A stretch of 64,000 nt of DNA from the NCBI RefSeq assembly GCF_900155565.1, contig NZ_FUHM01000002.1, forward strand, positions 992,001 to 1,056,000. The letters are read 5' to 3'. Below, piece after piece: positions 1-8,420 of this stretch. This DNA is from Anaerosalibacter sp. Marseille-P3206 (GTDB taxonomy: Bacteria > Bacillota > Clostridia > Tissierellales > Sporanaerobacteraceae). Numbering within the stretch: position 1 is the stretch's first letter; the number at the start of each line of letters is the position of its first letter. The position numbers were made by a program, and so were the translations under genes. The notes under the pieces are model-generated. The model had not been told where the DNA came from, did not search any database, and worked only from the letters and a program-made list of their open reading frames with translations.

Positions 1-90
1 ACCTCTTTTTTTAAATGCTCTTATAATTCCTAAAGTAACAAAAGTCTTTCCACTATTACTTGAAGGAGCTGTAATCATAATAGTTTTCAT
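1..90 (-). CDS. cbiA: Cobyrinate a,c-diamide synthase CbiA, N-terminus only (runs off the window)
   Basis: Only the first 30 codons lie in the window. They read as a P-loop start, MKTIMITAPSSNSGKT, followed by an FVTLGIIRAF stretch, as in the dethiobiotin-synthetase-like ATPase domain of CbiA/CobB. That enzyme amidates the a and c side chains of cobyrinate using ATP and glutamine. The ATG overlaps the TGA of cobD by one base (TGATG), which implies translational coupling and makes this the fourth gene of the riboswitch-led cobalamin operon. CobQ has a related N-terminus, but a cobQ is already present upstream, so CbiA is the better call. The rest of the gene is outside the window. Confidence 0.75.
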   Translation of the reverse strand, partial: MKTIMITAPSSNSGKTFVTLGIIRAFKKRG

Positions 91-1139
91 CAATATTCAC
101 CCAATTCTTTAAAAGATTTTATAAGTTTCATGTTTTTCTCTCTATCCTTAATAGCTACTCTTATATACTCACCATCTAATCCTTCAAAACTAGAACATTT
201 TCTTATCACAATTCCTCTTTTTAGAAAATAATTGAAAACATATTCTTCATTCCATTTTAAAAGTTTAATGAGTATGTAATTTGACTGAGTACTATATGGT
301 GCTATTCCTTCTAAATTAAATAGCTCACTAAGTAAATATTTTCGTTCCTCATGAATATAAGCTTTACTCTTTTCAATGTAATCCTTACATTGAAAAATAT
401 ATCCTCCAGCACAATCAGCCAATGCATTAACACTCCATGGCAATTCTATATTTCTATACCTTTCCACTATATCTAGCGAAGTACAGCCATATCCTAGTCT
501 AATTCCTGGAAGAGCAAAAAATTTAGTTGCAGCTCTAATGATTCCTACATTTTTAAAATTATATTTTTTAAAAATTTCTATGCTATCATAATCTTCAGGA
601 CAAAATTCAAAAAAAGCTTCGTCTAAAAGTAAAAATCCATCTTTTTCTCTTATGATTTTATATATGCTAAGTAATACATCTTCTTCAATTCTCATTCCTG
701 TAGGATTGTTGGGATTTCCTAATATCAGTAAATCTCCTCTTTTAATATTGTCTTTTAAACTCTGTAAATCTACTTTAAAATCATCTGTATATTTAAGTTT
801 TAATACTTCTTTTTTGTGTACTTTACTTCGCAATTCATATTCTGAAAAAGAAGGAATAAAAACCAATACTCTATCAAATAATTGTATAAAATTATCTATT
901 ATTTCCACAGCACCGTTTCCCACAACTACATTTTTATCTTCACAATTTAAATAATTAGCAACACTTCTCTTAAGATTCCTATACTTAATATCTGGATAAG
1001 CTTTTAATTTTTCAAAAGAGTTTTCAAGGATTTCTCCTAATCCTTCAGGAGGTCCCAATGGATTTATATTACTAGAAAAATCTATTAAATTGCCCTTATA
1101 AAAATCTCTATATGAAATCAAATCTCCACCATGTTTCAT
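90..1139 (-). CDS. cobD: Threonine-phosphate decarboxylase (PLP, cobalamin side chain)
   Basis: This 349-residue fold-type I PLP aminotransferase-like enzyme is of the HisC/CobD type. Visible marks are the N-terminal MKHGGD and FSSNINPLGPP, the GNPNNPTG motif near residue 140, LLLDEAFFEF with the PLP-binding Asp, and RAATKFFALPGIRLGY containing the Schiff-base Lys. CobD makes (R)-1-amino-2-propanol phosphate from threonine phosphate for the nucleotide loop. HisC is the nearest alternative, but position directly after cbiB and in front of cbiA in a B12 operon supports CobD. The ATG follows a GGTGAG ribosome site. The 15-bp gap to cbiB suggests co-transcription. Confidence 0.9.
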   Translation of the reverse strand: MKHGGDLISYRDFYKGNLIDFSSNINPLGPPEGLGEILENSFEKLKAYPDIKYRNLKRSVANYLNCEDKNVVVGNGAVEIIDNFIQLFDRVLVFIPSFSEYELRSKVHKKEVLKLKYTDDFKVDLQSLKDNIKRGDLLILGNPNNPTGMRIEEDVLLSIYKIIREKDGFLLLDEAFFEFCPEDYDSIEIFKKYNFKNVGIIRAATKFFALPGIRLGYGCTSLDIVERYRNIELPWSVNALADCAGGYIFQCKDYIEKSKAYIHEERKYLLSELFNLEGIAPYSTQSNYILIKLLKWNEEYVFNYFLKRGIVIRKCSSFEGLDGEYIRVAIKDREKNMKLIKSFKELGEY

Positions 1140-1153
1140 CTACTCACCTACTT

Positions 1154-2086
1154 TCAAACTACAATAAATAAAATTAACCAAATAGCAATAAATAATATTT
1201 CCGTTCTATACATAATATCAATAGTTTTTTTAATATCTTCTCTTTCTATAGTTCTTTTTTTATCTCCAATAGTTGGCTTTTCAACTAATTTTCCAAAGTA
1301 GTAGCTACTACCTCCCAACTGAATATTTAATAGTCCTGCCACTGCTCCTTCTGGATAGGCACTATTAGGACTCTTATGATTTTTTCTATCTCGTATCATT
1401 ATTTTAAAACCATTTTTTACATCATACTTAAATATTGATGAAATACACATTAAAACTCCTGTGATCCTTGCAGGTATATAATTAAAAATATCGTCATTTA
1501 TTGCGGGGAAAAAACCTAAATCAATGTACTTATCATTTTTGTATCCAAGCATGGAATCCATAGTGTTAACTATCTTGTACATCATTCCTCCAGGAGAACC
1601 AAATAGCAAAATATAAAATAGTGGAGCAATAACTCCATCAGAGGTATTCTCTGCAACAGTTTCAACATCTGCACTTACTATTTCACCTTCATTTAGCTTT
1701 GTTGTATCTCTTCCCACTATATAAGATAATTTCACCCTAGCATCCTCTATACCATTGGAAAAAGCATGATATACCTTCATAGCCTCTTTATGAAGGCATC
1801 TAGCTGCTATACATGTATACATTAGATAAGTATTTACAATATGATAAGCCACATCATATTGCTTTAGCCATTTAAGTAATACAAAGGGAATAGAAAAGGA
1901 TATAAACATATTGAAAACAACTATTATAAATCCACCAAATTTTAGTCCCTTTCTACTTTTAAAAACCTTTCTTACTAATTTATCTTCCTGTGAAATAATA
2001 TTGCCCATTAACTTCACAGGATGAGGAAAGCTATAGGGGTCCCCAATTAAAAAATCTAATACCACTGCCAAAAGTAAATCTACCAT
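1154..2086 (-). CDS. cbiB: Adenosylcobinamide-phosphate synthase CbiB
   Basis: This membrane protein of about 310 residues attaches aminopropanol phosphate to adenosylcobyric acid. It starts with LLLAVVLDFLIGDPYSFPHP, whose GDP and PHPV-type elements are diagnostic of CbiB. Further marks are YIVGRDTTKLNE, ENTSDGVIAPLFY and several hydrophobic helices, including one at the C-terminus (EILFIAIWLILFIVV). A GTG three codons upstream overlaps the cobQ stop, but the ATG at 2086 has the AGGTG at a normal distance, so I prefer it. It lies between cobQ and cobD in the operon. Confidence 0.9.
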   Translation of the reverse strand: MVDLLLAVVLDFLIGDPYSFPHPVKLMGNIISQEDKLVRKVFKSRKGLKFGGFIIVVFNMFISFSIPFVLLKWLKQYDVAYHIVNTYLMYTCIAARCLHKEAMKVYHAFSNGIEDARVKLSYIVGRDTTKLNEGEIVSADVETVAENTSDGVIAPLFYILLFGSPGGMMYKIVNTMDSMLGYKNDKYIDLGFFPAINDDIFNYIPARITGVLMCISSIFKYDVKNGFKIMIRDRKNHKSPNSAYPEGAVAGLLNIQLGGSSYYFGKLVEKPTIGDKKRTIEREDIKKTIDIMYRTEILFIAIWLILFIVV

Positions 2087-2087
2087 A

Positions 2088-2939
2088 TTATTCACCTACA
2101 TTTATGTCTAATAATGAATAAATATATTCCATATCCATATTTTCTCTAACTACCTTTGCTAATTTCTTGATTTGTTCTATCTTTTCCATTTCATCTTGAG
2201 CACTACTATTACATTTCTTTTCATAATCAGTTAAACTATCTTCGTCTTCTAATTCTATATGAACATATGGGATAGTTCCAACTACGGGAATATCAAGTAA
2301 TTCTTCTATCATGTCTATTCCTGATTGTAAAAGAGATATATCTCCTCTAAATTTATTTATCACTAAACCTTTAATTCTCTTTCTTTCTTCTTCCTCTAAA
2401 AGCATTACTGTTCCATAAAGGGATGCAAACACCCCTCCCCTATCAATATCTGCTATTAAAAGCACAGGAGAGTTTGCCATTTCAGCCATTCCCATATTCA
2501 CAATATCATTTTCTTTTAGATTGATTTCAGCAGGACTACCAGCTCCTTCTATGACTACTACATCATATTCACTTTCCACTTCCTCAAATGTTTCTAATAT
2601 CATGGGTCTTAAACTTGTTTTAAATTTAAAATACTCTACTGCATCCATATTTTCAGATAATTTCCCTTTTAAATAAACTAAACTAGACCTATCACCAGTA
2701 GGCTTTAATAAAATTGGGTTCATCCTAGGATCTGGCTTTAGTCCTGCAGCTGTAGCTTGTAATGCTTGTGCTGTACTTATTTCTAATCCATCTTCAGTAA
2801 TATAAGATTTAGATGACATATTTTGAGCTTTAAATGGAAATACACTTAAATTATCTTCTACAAAAATTCTACATAGAGCTGTACAAAGCATACTCTTACC
2901 TGCAGAAGAAGTAGTTCCCTGTACCATAATACTACTCAT
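2088..2939 (-). CDS. cobQ: Cobyric acid synthase CobQ lacking the glutaminase domain
   Basis: The first ~230 residues are a clear CobQ ATPase domain: MVQGTTSSAGKS P-loop, FKAQNMSSKSYIT, AQALQATAAGLKPDPRMNP, ILLKPTGDRSS, VVVIEGAGSPAEINL, and PYVHIELEDEDSLTD. CobQ is normally about 490-510 residues, because a class-I glutamine amidotransferase domain follows. Here the protein is only 283 residues and has no Cys-His-Glu triad region. After a short linker it goes straight to AKVVRENMDMEYIYSLL, which resembles the extreme C-terminal tail of clostridial CobQ. It therefore looks like a clean internal loss of the amidotransferase domain. The enzyme may use free ammonia, a partner glutaminase, or be inactive. 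It is the first gene after the B12 riboswitch. Confidence 0.85.
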   Translation of the reverse strand: MSSIMVQGTTSSAGKSMLCTALCRIFVEDNLSVFPFKAQNMSSKSYITEDGLEISTAQALQATAAGLKPDPRMNPILLKPTGDRSSLVYLKGKLSENMDAVEYFKFKTSLRPMILETFEEVESEYDVVVIEGAGSPAEINLKENDIVNMGMAEMANSPVLLIADIDRGGVFASLYGTVMLLEEEERKRIKGLVINKFRGDISLLQSGIDMIEELLDIPVVGTIPYVHIELEDEDSLTDYEKKCNSSAQDEMEKIEQIKKLAKVVRENMDMEYIYSLLDINVGE

Positions 2940-2956
2940 GACTTCACCTCCAAATT

Positions 2957-2983
2957 TAAAAAAAGAACTTCTCTCGAAGTTCT
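2957..2983 (-). terminator. Terminator between the B12 riboswitch and cobQ
   Basis: On the minus strand AGAACTTC, loop GAGA and GAAGTTCT form a perfect 8-bp stem followed by seven T. It sits between the cobalamin riboswitch and the cobQ start, where a B12-dependent attenuator is expected. Confidence 0.85.
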
Positions 2984-3027
2984 CTTGTCATAAAAGTTCA
3001 TATTTTTCATTTGTGAACCAATCAACA

Positions 3028-3212
3028 AGCACTGTCTTTCCCTCCGAAAGATGGCTTTTGTTCAGGCAGGTTTCCTGACTCATGGCTCAATCCTCCTTCC
3101 TCCTTCCCAGCAATAGCCAGTGGATATGGAATTCGTCACCATTCACAGTAGCGGGGGCTGTAGTGGGTTTTAACCACTTTCCCTTTTAACCCATAGGGCA
3201 CCTAAACTCTTA
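3028..3212 (-). promoter_or_regulatory. Cobalamin (B12) riboswitch upstream of cobQ
   Basis: Read on the minus strand, the region carries the conserved cobalamin riboswitch blocks in order: GGGAA near the start, ACAGCCCCCGCTACTGTGA, the B12-box GCCACTGG-type segment (here atCCACTGGC), GGGAAGG, and GAGTCAGGAAACCTGCC. The last is the usual 3' aptamer signature. A terminator follows about 45 bp downstream, so repression by adenosylcobalamin through transcription termination is likely. The target is the cobQ-cbiB-cobD-cbiA operon. Confidence 0.95.
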
Positions 3213-3228
3213 TTCTATTTTCTATTCC

Positions 3229-3258
3229 ATGATATCATTTTTTTAGATTTTATGTCAA
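3229..3258 (-). promoter_or_regulatory. Sigma-A promoter for the B12 riboswitch operon
   Basis: On the minus strand TTGACA (3258-3253) and TATCAT (3234-3229) are separated by 18 bp, just ahead of the riboswitch 5' end. Confidence 0.6.
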
Positions 3259-3267
3259 ATAGAAAAT

Positions 3268-3298
3268 AGTGAGTCAGGGGACCGTCCCTTGACTCACT
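3268..3298. repeat. REP-like palindrome
   Basis: AGTGAGTCA and TGACTCACT form a perfect 9-bp inverted repeat around GGGGACCGTCCCT. It lies right after the patatin stop codon. Palindromes with a central GGGAC(G/C)GT core are typical of REP elements mobilised by IS200-like REP-associated transposases. No such transposase is in the window. It could also end transcription of the patatin gene. Confidence 0.55.
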
Positions 3299-3301
3299 AA
3301 C

Positions 3302-4498
3302 TCAAAATAAAATATCTGCAATATTTAATATTGTCTCATCTTTGTTTAATACAGAAAGAAAATCTACCTTATTTACTAACTTAGTTAAAAAACCATTTTC
3401 CCTTTTTAGTTCATCACATTCATGTTTTTCTAATACTAAATTTAAAAATTCATCGAAACTATATATTTTAAATCTTTCCACCTCATATTTTTCTGCTAAA
3501 TGTTCAAGAAATCTAATAGCAATATCTTCATAGTCATTCCCCTTATTAGTACCAACTAATGTACTTATTTTAGGTATTATATATTCAAATATTGCCCTCT
3601 TATAAGGTACGCCTTCTATTCCTAAAGTTTTTCCAACTTGAAGAATCTTTTCTTCTCCAAAACTTAAGAACTTATTTATGAAATAATCTTCATCCCTTTT
3701 CCCTTCGATATAATACTTATATCCCTTCAAACCTCTAAGTGCTTTCAATCCATCATAGTAGCCAAGTTCCATATCCCTTATAGCAGTTTGACTTTCAAAT
3801 TCTAAGGTCTTACCCAAATCATCTACAGGGGAAATATATATTACATTTAATCCCTTATCATCTATCTTTTTTAATCTACCTGGCCCATGAGTTCTAACAG
3901 CAATTATATCTTTATAACCTTTGTGAGAAAGTAAATTTATAGGTAGATTGTTATAAAGTCCACCGTCTATAAATTTCTTACCATCAATTTTTTCACTCTT
4001 AAAAGCAGGAAAGTTTGCACTTGCTATTATATAGTCAATTAATTTTCCCTCTGGAATATCTTCTATATATAATTCCAAAGGCTTTAAGTCTGTAAGAGAA
4101 ACTGTTACTATTGCAAAATCCTTTCTAGATTCTCTAACCTTTTCTTCATCTATTACTTCATTTAATAATTCTCTTAGTGGAGTTATATCTAATCCCTTAT
4201 CATCTAATACAGATTTTACTTTTCCAGCTAAATTTTTAATGTCTTCTTTTCCTAACTTACCTTTTTTTATCTTTTCAATTTCTTCATCACTAGCAGCTAT
4301 AACTCTTGAATATGTCATATTTGACCAAAGTTCAACTGCCTTTTCGTATCCACCTTGGACTAACATAGCCCCATTCAATGCTCCAACGGATGTACCAGCA
4401 ATCCCACCAATTTCAATGCCCATCTCCATTATAGCCTTATATGCTCCGATATGATATGCTCCTTTTGCTCCTCCACCTTCTAATACGAGACCATACAT
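3302..4498 (-). CDS. Patatin-like phospholipase
   Basis: The N-terminus MYGLVLEGGGAKGAYHIGAY supplies the oxyanion-hole glycines. GTSVGALNG near residue 40 is the GxSxG nucleophile elbow, and FIDGGLYNNLP near residue 175 has the catalytic Asp of the Ser-Asp dyad. This is the RssA/YlbK-type bacterial patatin family, probably a cytosolic lipid acyl hydrolase. At 398 residues it has about 120 extra C-terminal residues of unknown role beyond the core. No signal peptide is visible. It is transcribed leftward and separated from the B12 operon by the REP-like palindrome. The start has GGGGG upstream. Confidence 0.88.
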   Translation of the reverse strand: MYGLVLEGGGAKGAYHIGAYKAIMEMGIEIGGIAGTSVGALNGAMLVQGGYEKAVELWSNMTYSRVIAASDEEIEKIKKGKLGKEDIKNLAGKVKSVLDDKGLDITPLRELLNEVIDEEKVRESRKDFAIVTVSLTDLKPLELYIEDIPEGKLIDYIIASANFPAFKSEKIDGKKFIDGGLYNNLPINLLSHKGYKDIIAVRTHGPGRLKKIDDKGLNVIYISPVDDLGKTLEFESQTAIRDMELGYYDGLKALRGLKGYKYYIEGKRDEDYFINKFLSFGEEKILQVGKTLGIEGVPYKRAIFEYIIPKISTLVGTNKGNDYEDIAIRFLEHLAEKYEVERFKIYSFDEFLNLVLEKHECDELKRENGFLTKLVNKVDFLSVLNKDETILNIADILF

Positions 4499-4530
4499 AT
4501 AATTACCCCCAATATTATTTGAGTTATATA

Positions 4531-5565
4531 CTAATTTATCTCCATAAAACCTTTACCATTTACCTTACTCCCAAAAGGTTTAGACAATTTATTTATATTA
4601 TTAATAGCTTCTGCTTTTTCCTTTCCTTCTAAAGGTATTGGCCTTCCATTTATAATCTTACATGGTATTACATTTATACTCTGAATCTCTTTGTCTACTA
4701 TGGTTACTTGACTAATCATAGTATTAGTGCCTGCTTTGCTTGCTGAATTAAATATAAAATTGCCTAGACTATAGAATATCGGCTTTCCATTGTACACTTC
4801 TATTCCCTGCAATACATGAGGATGGTGTCCCATTACTATATCAGCTCCACAATCTATGGCTTTCTTAGCCACATTGATTTCCTGTTTTCTAGGAGTAGTT
4901 ATCCTCTCTACTCCCCAATGAATAGATAGAATAACAATATCAGCTTCCTTTTTCATCTCAGCTATTTTCTTTGTCATTTCGCCTACATAATAATCATAAC
5001 CACTTACAAGTCCTGATCTTTCGCTAGTTGCGTACCATTTCATATCAGGAATAACCCTTGAAAAAGATAGTATTCCAATTTTAACTCCCTTTTCTTCGAT
5101 TATAACTCCCTCTATTGCTTCCTTCTTATTTTTACCAGCACCAGTATATTTAATATTGTATTTATCTAAGCATTTCAATGTATCCATTAGTCCACTATAA
5201 CCATAATCCAAAATATGATTGTTTGCCAAAGTAACAACATCAACACCTGATTCAGCCATTCCCTTTATTGAATTAGGATTGGATCTAAAGTTGAATTGTT
5301 TGTTAGGCCACTTTTTCCCTCTAGTAGTCACACTAGTTTCTAGGTTTAAAATAGTTAAATCATCTTCATTAAAATAACAATTCACTTTATCAAAAGGATA
5401 GTTGATGCCATATTTACTAATATGTTTTTTTAAAGCTCCATCAAAGCAAGTATCTCCAGCTAATGAAATAACTACTTTTTCATTTTCCTCTTTGGCTTCA
5501 TCAGCAATACATATATTTGAAAAAACAATTATAAAAACTAATAATAAAATAATAAACTTCCTCAC
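4531..5565 (-). CDS. CapA-family (PGA_cap) metallophosphatase-like exported protein
   Basis: A 344-residue protein with an N-terminal signal sequence (KFIILLLVFIIVFSNICIA). The CapA/PGA_cap fold related to calcineurin phosphoesterases shows as VISLAGDTCFDG, NLETSVT, VTLANNHILDYG, SIHWGVE, and GHHPHVLQG followed by YSLGNFIFN. Relatives are annotated as poly-gamma-glutamate capsule proteins, but no capB/capC genes are nearby, so a capsule role is not supported here. The GTG start has TAAGGAGGA at a good distance. Exported or membrane-anchored location is likely. Confidence 0.88.
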   Translation of the reverse strand: MRKFIILLLVFIIVFSNICIADEAKEENEKVVISLAGDTCFDGALKKHISKYGINYPFDKVNCYFNEDDLTILNLETSVTTRGKKWPNKQFNFRSNPNSIKGMAESGVDVVTLANNHILDYGYSGLMDTLKCLDKYNIKYTGAGKNKKEAIEGVIIEEKGVKIGILSFSRVIPDMKWYATSERSGLVSGYDYYVGEMTKKIAEMKKEADIVILSIHWGVERITTPRKQEINVAKKAIDCGADIVMGHHPHVLQGIEVYNGKPIFYSLGNFIFNSASKAGTNTMISQVTIVDKEIQSINVIPCKIINGRPIPLEGKEKAEAINNINKLSKPFGSKVNGKGFMEIN

Positions 5566-5631
5566 AATTTTTCCTCCTTAGCATATTGTATACAATTATA
5601 TAATACACTAAAGAATTATGAAATATAAGGA

Positions 5632-6594
5632 TTATTTAAGTATATTTTCTAAAACACCTAAAAAGTTCTCTCCTAATACTTTTTTGATTGTTGTTTCACT
5701 ATATCCTCTTTTAATAAGTTCATTTGTTACAATTGTTGCTTTGCTACAGTCTTCTAAACCTTTCAATTTTGGTGATCCCAAATAACCATTAAAATCAAAT
5801 CCTAAACCCACATGATCTTCTCCTGCTACATCTAATAAATATTCCATATGATTCATGTAAGTATCTATTGAAACTTCTCCTTTTTCCTTGTCACCAGTAA
5901 AATAAGTATTAACCCCTATAACACCACCAGTATCTGCAATAGCCTTTATTTGATCATCACTTAAATTTCTCACATGATTATATAGTGCCTTAGCATTTGA
6001 ATGAGAGGCGATAACAGGAGTTTTGGCGATTTTCATTATATCCCAAAATCCTTCCTCATTTAAGTGAGACACATCTATTATAATACCTAAATTTTCCATC
6101 TCAACTATTAGTTCTTTTCCAAGTTTACTTAATCCCCCTGTCTCCCAACTACCCGATGCAAAATAGTTTCTCCAATTCCATGTAAGTATAGCACTTCTAA
6201 GACCAAGCTCATAAAATGTTCTAAGTAATACTATTTCATTGCTTATAGGCTCCATACCTTCCATAGAAAGAACTACCCCAATTTTGTTTTCCTTTAATGC
6301 TTTATGTAAATCCTCTTTATTGTAAATAAGTATAGCTTCATCATTATTATCTAATTGTTTTTTTAATTCTGATACCTCGATTAATGCTTCCTTCAAGGAC
6401 CCTTCAGGATGTAAATTTTCAAACAAATTTACAACTACTATATTTACCCCTCCCTCTTTTAAAAGAGGCATATGATAGGCGTTAAATATTTCTTCATCTT
6501 TATTTCCTTCCATCTTGTTTTTTAAAATATGAAGTGGTATATCTGAATGTGCATCTACTACTATAGAACTATTGTGCAAATCTAAATAATCCAT
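5632..6594 (-). CDS. Membrane dipeptidase (peptidase M19)
   Basis: This 320-residue zinc dipeptidase is of the renal dipeptidase family. VVDAHSDIP gives the HxD metal ligands, LSMEGMEP the bridging Glu, and IIDVSHLNEEGFWD and PVIASHSN the later His ligands. HVGLGFDFNG carries the catalytic-site Asp. No signal peptide is visible, so the bacterial enzyme is probably cytosolic, with a role in dipeptide turnover. The ATG follows GGAGGGAT. It is a single-gene unit. Confidence 0.92.
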   Translation of the reverse strand: MDYLDLHNSSIVVDAHSDIPLHILKNKMEGNKDEEIFNAYHMPLLKEGGVNIVVVNLFENLHPEGSLKEALIEVSELKKQLDNNDEAILIYNKEDLHKALKENKIGVVLSMEGMEPISNEIVLLRTFYELGLRSAILTWNWRNYFASGSWETGGLSKLGKELIVEMENLGIIIDVSHLNEEGFWDIMKIAKTPVIASHSNAKALYNHVRNLSDDQIKAIADTGGVIGVNTYFTGDKEKGEVSIDTYMNHMEYLLDVAGEDHVGLGFDFNGYLGSPKLKGLEDCSKATIVTNELIKRGYSETTIKKVLGENFLGVLENILK

Positions 6595-6683
6595 TACTAT
6601 CCCTCCAAAATTTTATGGTTACTTATATACTAACTCATTTCAGACACTATTTGAAGTTGAAATTACAATCTTCACTGAAATCG

Positions 6684-6709
6684 AAAAAACTCTTCAATAG
6701 AAGAGTTTT
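6684..6709 (-). terminator. Terminator of mscL
   Basis: On the minus strand AAAACTCTTC, loop TATT and GAAGAGTTTTTT form a 10-bp stem with a T-run. It overlaps the mscL stop codon. Confidence 0.8.
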
Positions 6710-7142
6710 AATCTGCAAGTTCTGAAGTACAATGAGGACATCTCATAGCTTCTAGTGGAATTTCACTTAAGCAATACTGACATTTCTTTGTAGTTACAGG
6801 CTTAGGTTCATCTTTCTTCCTAAATCGATTAATCTGCCTAATCACTATGAAAAGTGAAAAAGATATAATTAAAAATTCAATAACAGTATTAATAAAAACA
6901 CCATAATTTAAAGTTGCAGCTCCAGCATCCTTTGCTGCTTGAAGTGAAGAATAGCTTGTCCCATCAAGACTTATGAAAAAGTTGCTAAAATCTACTTTCC
7001 CAATGAGTCCACCTATAATAGGCATAATCACATCATTAACTAGAGATGATACTATTTTCCCAAAAGCTCCACCTATGATTACACCTATAGCTAAGTCTAC
7101 AACACTTCCTTTCATAGCAAACTCTTTAAACTCCTTAAACAT
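6708..7142 (-). CDS. mscL: Large-conductance mechanosensitive channel with C-terminal zinc ribbon
   Basis: The protein begins [20 protein letters not shown], with the TM1 motif [18 protein letters not shown], and has a second membrane helix ([17 protein letters not shown]). MscL is a homopentameric membrane channel that opens under osmotic down-shock. At 144 residues it is slightly long, because the cytoplasmic end carries a CxxC-x12-CxxC zinc ribbon (CQYC...CPHC). That tail is found in some Firmicute MscL proteins, not in the E. coli type. The ATG follows GGAGGTTGG. Confidence 0.95.
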   Translation of the reverse strand: MFKEFKEFAMKGSVVDLAIGVIIGGAFGKIVSSLVNDVIMPIIGGLIGKVDFSNFFISLDGTSYSSLQAAKDAGAATLNYGVFINTVIEFLIISFSLFIVIRQINRFRKKDEPKPVTTKKCQYCLSEIPLEAMRCPHCTSELAD

Positions 7143-7305
7143 TTTCCAACCTCCAATTGTACAATTTTATATATGATATTTAATACCCATAATTCTTAAA
7201 CAAAAACACTCAATTCTCAATATTAGCATATTCTAATATTGAAATTTATAACTTAATACATATATAATAGAATAAAACATAAGATTGATAAAGGAGATTT
7301 GAAAA

Positions 7306-7794
7306 ATGGAAAGAAGAGATAAAATAAATTATTACTTAGATATAGCTGAAGTAGTAGCTGAAAGAGGGACATGCTTAAGAAGAAACTTTGGTGCTATTAT
7401 AGTTCAAAATGACGAAATAATTTCTACAGGTTATACGGGAGCTCCAAGAGGAAGAGAGAACTGTTGTGACTTAAACTATTGTAAAAGAGAACAGTTAAAC
7501 ATCCCAAGAGGAACTCGCTACGAACTCTGTAGATCCGTACATGCTGAAGCCAATTGTATAATAAGTGCTTCTAGAAAAACTATGATTGGCGCTACACTTT
7601 ATTTAGTATGCAAAGATGCCAAAACTGGAAAGCTAGTTGAAAATACAAATTCCTGCGCAATGTGCAAAAGGCTTATTATAAACGCAGGAATTGAAAAAGT
7701 AATTATAAGAGATACTGTAGATGATTACAGAATAGTATCCGTAAGTGAATGGATAGAAAATGATGATTCCCTAAATGATGATATGGGATATTAA
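7306..7794 (+). CDS. Deoxycytidylate (dCMP) deaminase family protein
   Basis: This 162-residue zinc deaminase shows HAEANCI (zinc His and catalytic Glu) and NSCAMCKRLI (PCxxC-type zinc cysteines, with Ser where Pro is usual). An N-terminal GTCLRRNFGAIIVQ and extra cysteines (CCDLNYCKRE) match the dCMP deaminase/ComEB class, in which a second metal site is common. Likely role: dCMP to dUMP for thymidylate synthesis. The ATG follows AAGGAG. The 3' end overlaps the convergent RNase H gene by 4 bp. Confidence 0.88.
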   Translation: MERRDKINYYLDIAEVVAERGTCLRRNFGAIIVQNDEIISTGYTGAPRGRENCCDLNYCKREQLNIPRGTRYELCRSVHAEANCIISASRKTMIGATLYLVCKDAKTGKLVENTNSCAMCKRLIINAGIEKVIIRDTVDDYRIVSVSEWIENDDSLNDDMGY

Positions 7795-8408
7795 TCCACA
7801 TTTCCATTTAATGCTTCTTTTGCAAGGGTATCTACTTCTTCATTGTATTTATCACCTGAATGAGCTTTAACTTTTACAAACACAACTTTTAGTTTGTCTT
7901 TAATGGAATTATAATACTTCACATATCTTTTAGTGCCAACTTTGTTGGCCTTCCACTCTCCAGTGGCCCATTTTTCTATACCCATATAATCATAATACAA
8001 GTAGAGTATATCTACATTGTTTTTTAGAGCAATGTCCATAGCAGCCATTGCTCCTTCTATTTCTCCCGCTACATTTCTCATCTCTATAAGTTCACCATCA
8101 TTTCCCCTACTAGAACTAGTTATCTTATTAGATTCAGTAAACATTATAGCCCCATAAGAATAATACCCTTTATTTTTATCAAAACTACCATCTACATAAG
8201 CTATCATTTCATTATCTTTTAAATCAGATATATCTTTGTCTTCCTTAAATTCTTGATTCCCATTGACAAAATCTAAAGCCTCTTTTAAAGTCAAAAAACT
8301 TTTGTATTCTGCCCCTGAAAAACCCTTCACTTGTTTCTCGCATTCACTCCAAGATTCATAAACCCCTATATTTCTTCCCTTTTTAACCCCATAATACTTC
8401 TTTTTCAA
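7791..8408 (-). CDS. Ribonuclease H with N-terminal viroplasmin domain
   Basis: Residues 1-50 form a viroplasmin/caulimovirus-VI-type RNA-DNA hybrid binding domain (KKYYGVKKGRNIGVYESW, FLTLKEALDFV). The rest is an RNase H1 catalytic domain: YVDGSFDKNKGYYSYG with the first Asp, VAGEIEGAMAAM with Glu, YYDYMGIEKWATGEW with Asp, and VKAHSGDKYNEEVDTLAKEA with the last Asp. It degrades the RNA strand of RNA-DNA hybrids in the cytoplasm. The start is TTG with GAGGTG upstream. The gene is convergent with the dCMP deaminase. Confidence 0.92.
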   Translation of the reverse strand: MKKKYYGVKKGRNIGVYESWSECEKQVKGFSGAEYKSFLTLKEALDFVNGNQEFKEDKDISDLKDNEMIAYVDGSFDKNKGYYSYGAIMFTESNKITSSSRGNDGELIEMRNVAGEIEGAMAAMDIALKNNVDILYLYYDYMGIEKWATGEWKANKVGTKRYVKYYNSIKDKLKVVFVKVKAHSGDKYNEEVDTLAKEALNGNVD

Positions 8409-8420
8409 AAAATCACCTCG

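Noticed and set aside
2940-3300. CRISPR-like or tRNA-like structure between cobQ and the patatin gene
   Set aside because: The conserved blocks are those of a cobalamin riboswitch; there are no repeated spacers or cloverleaf.
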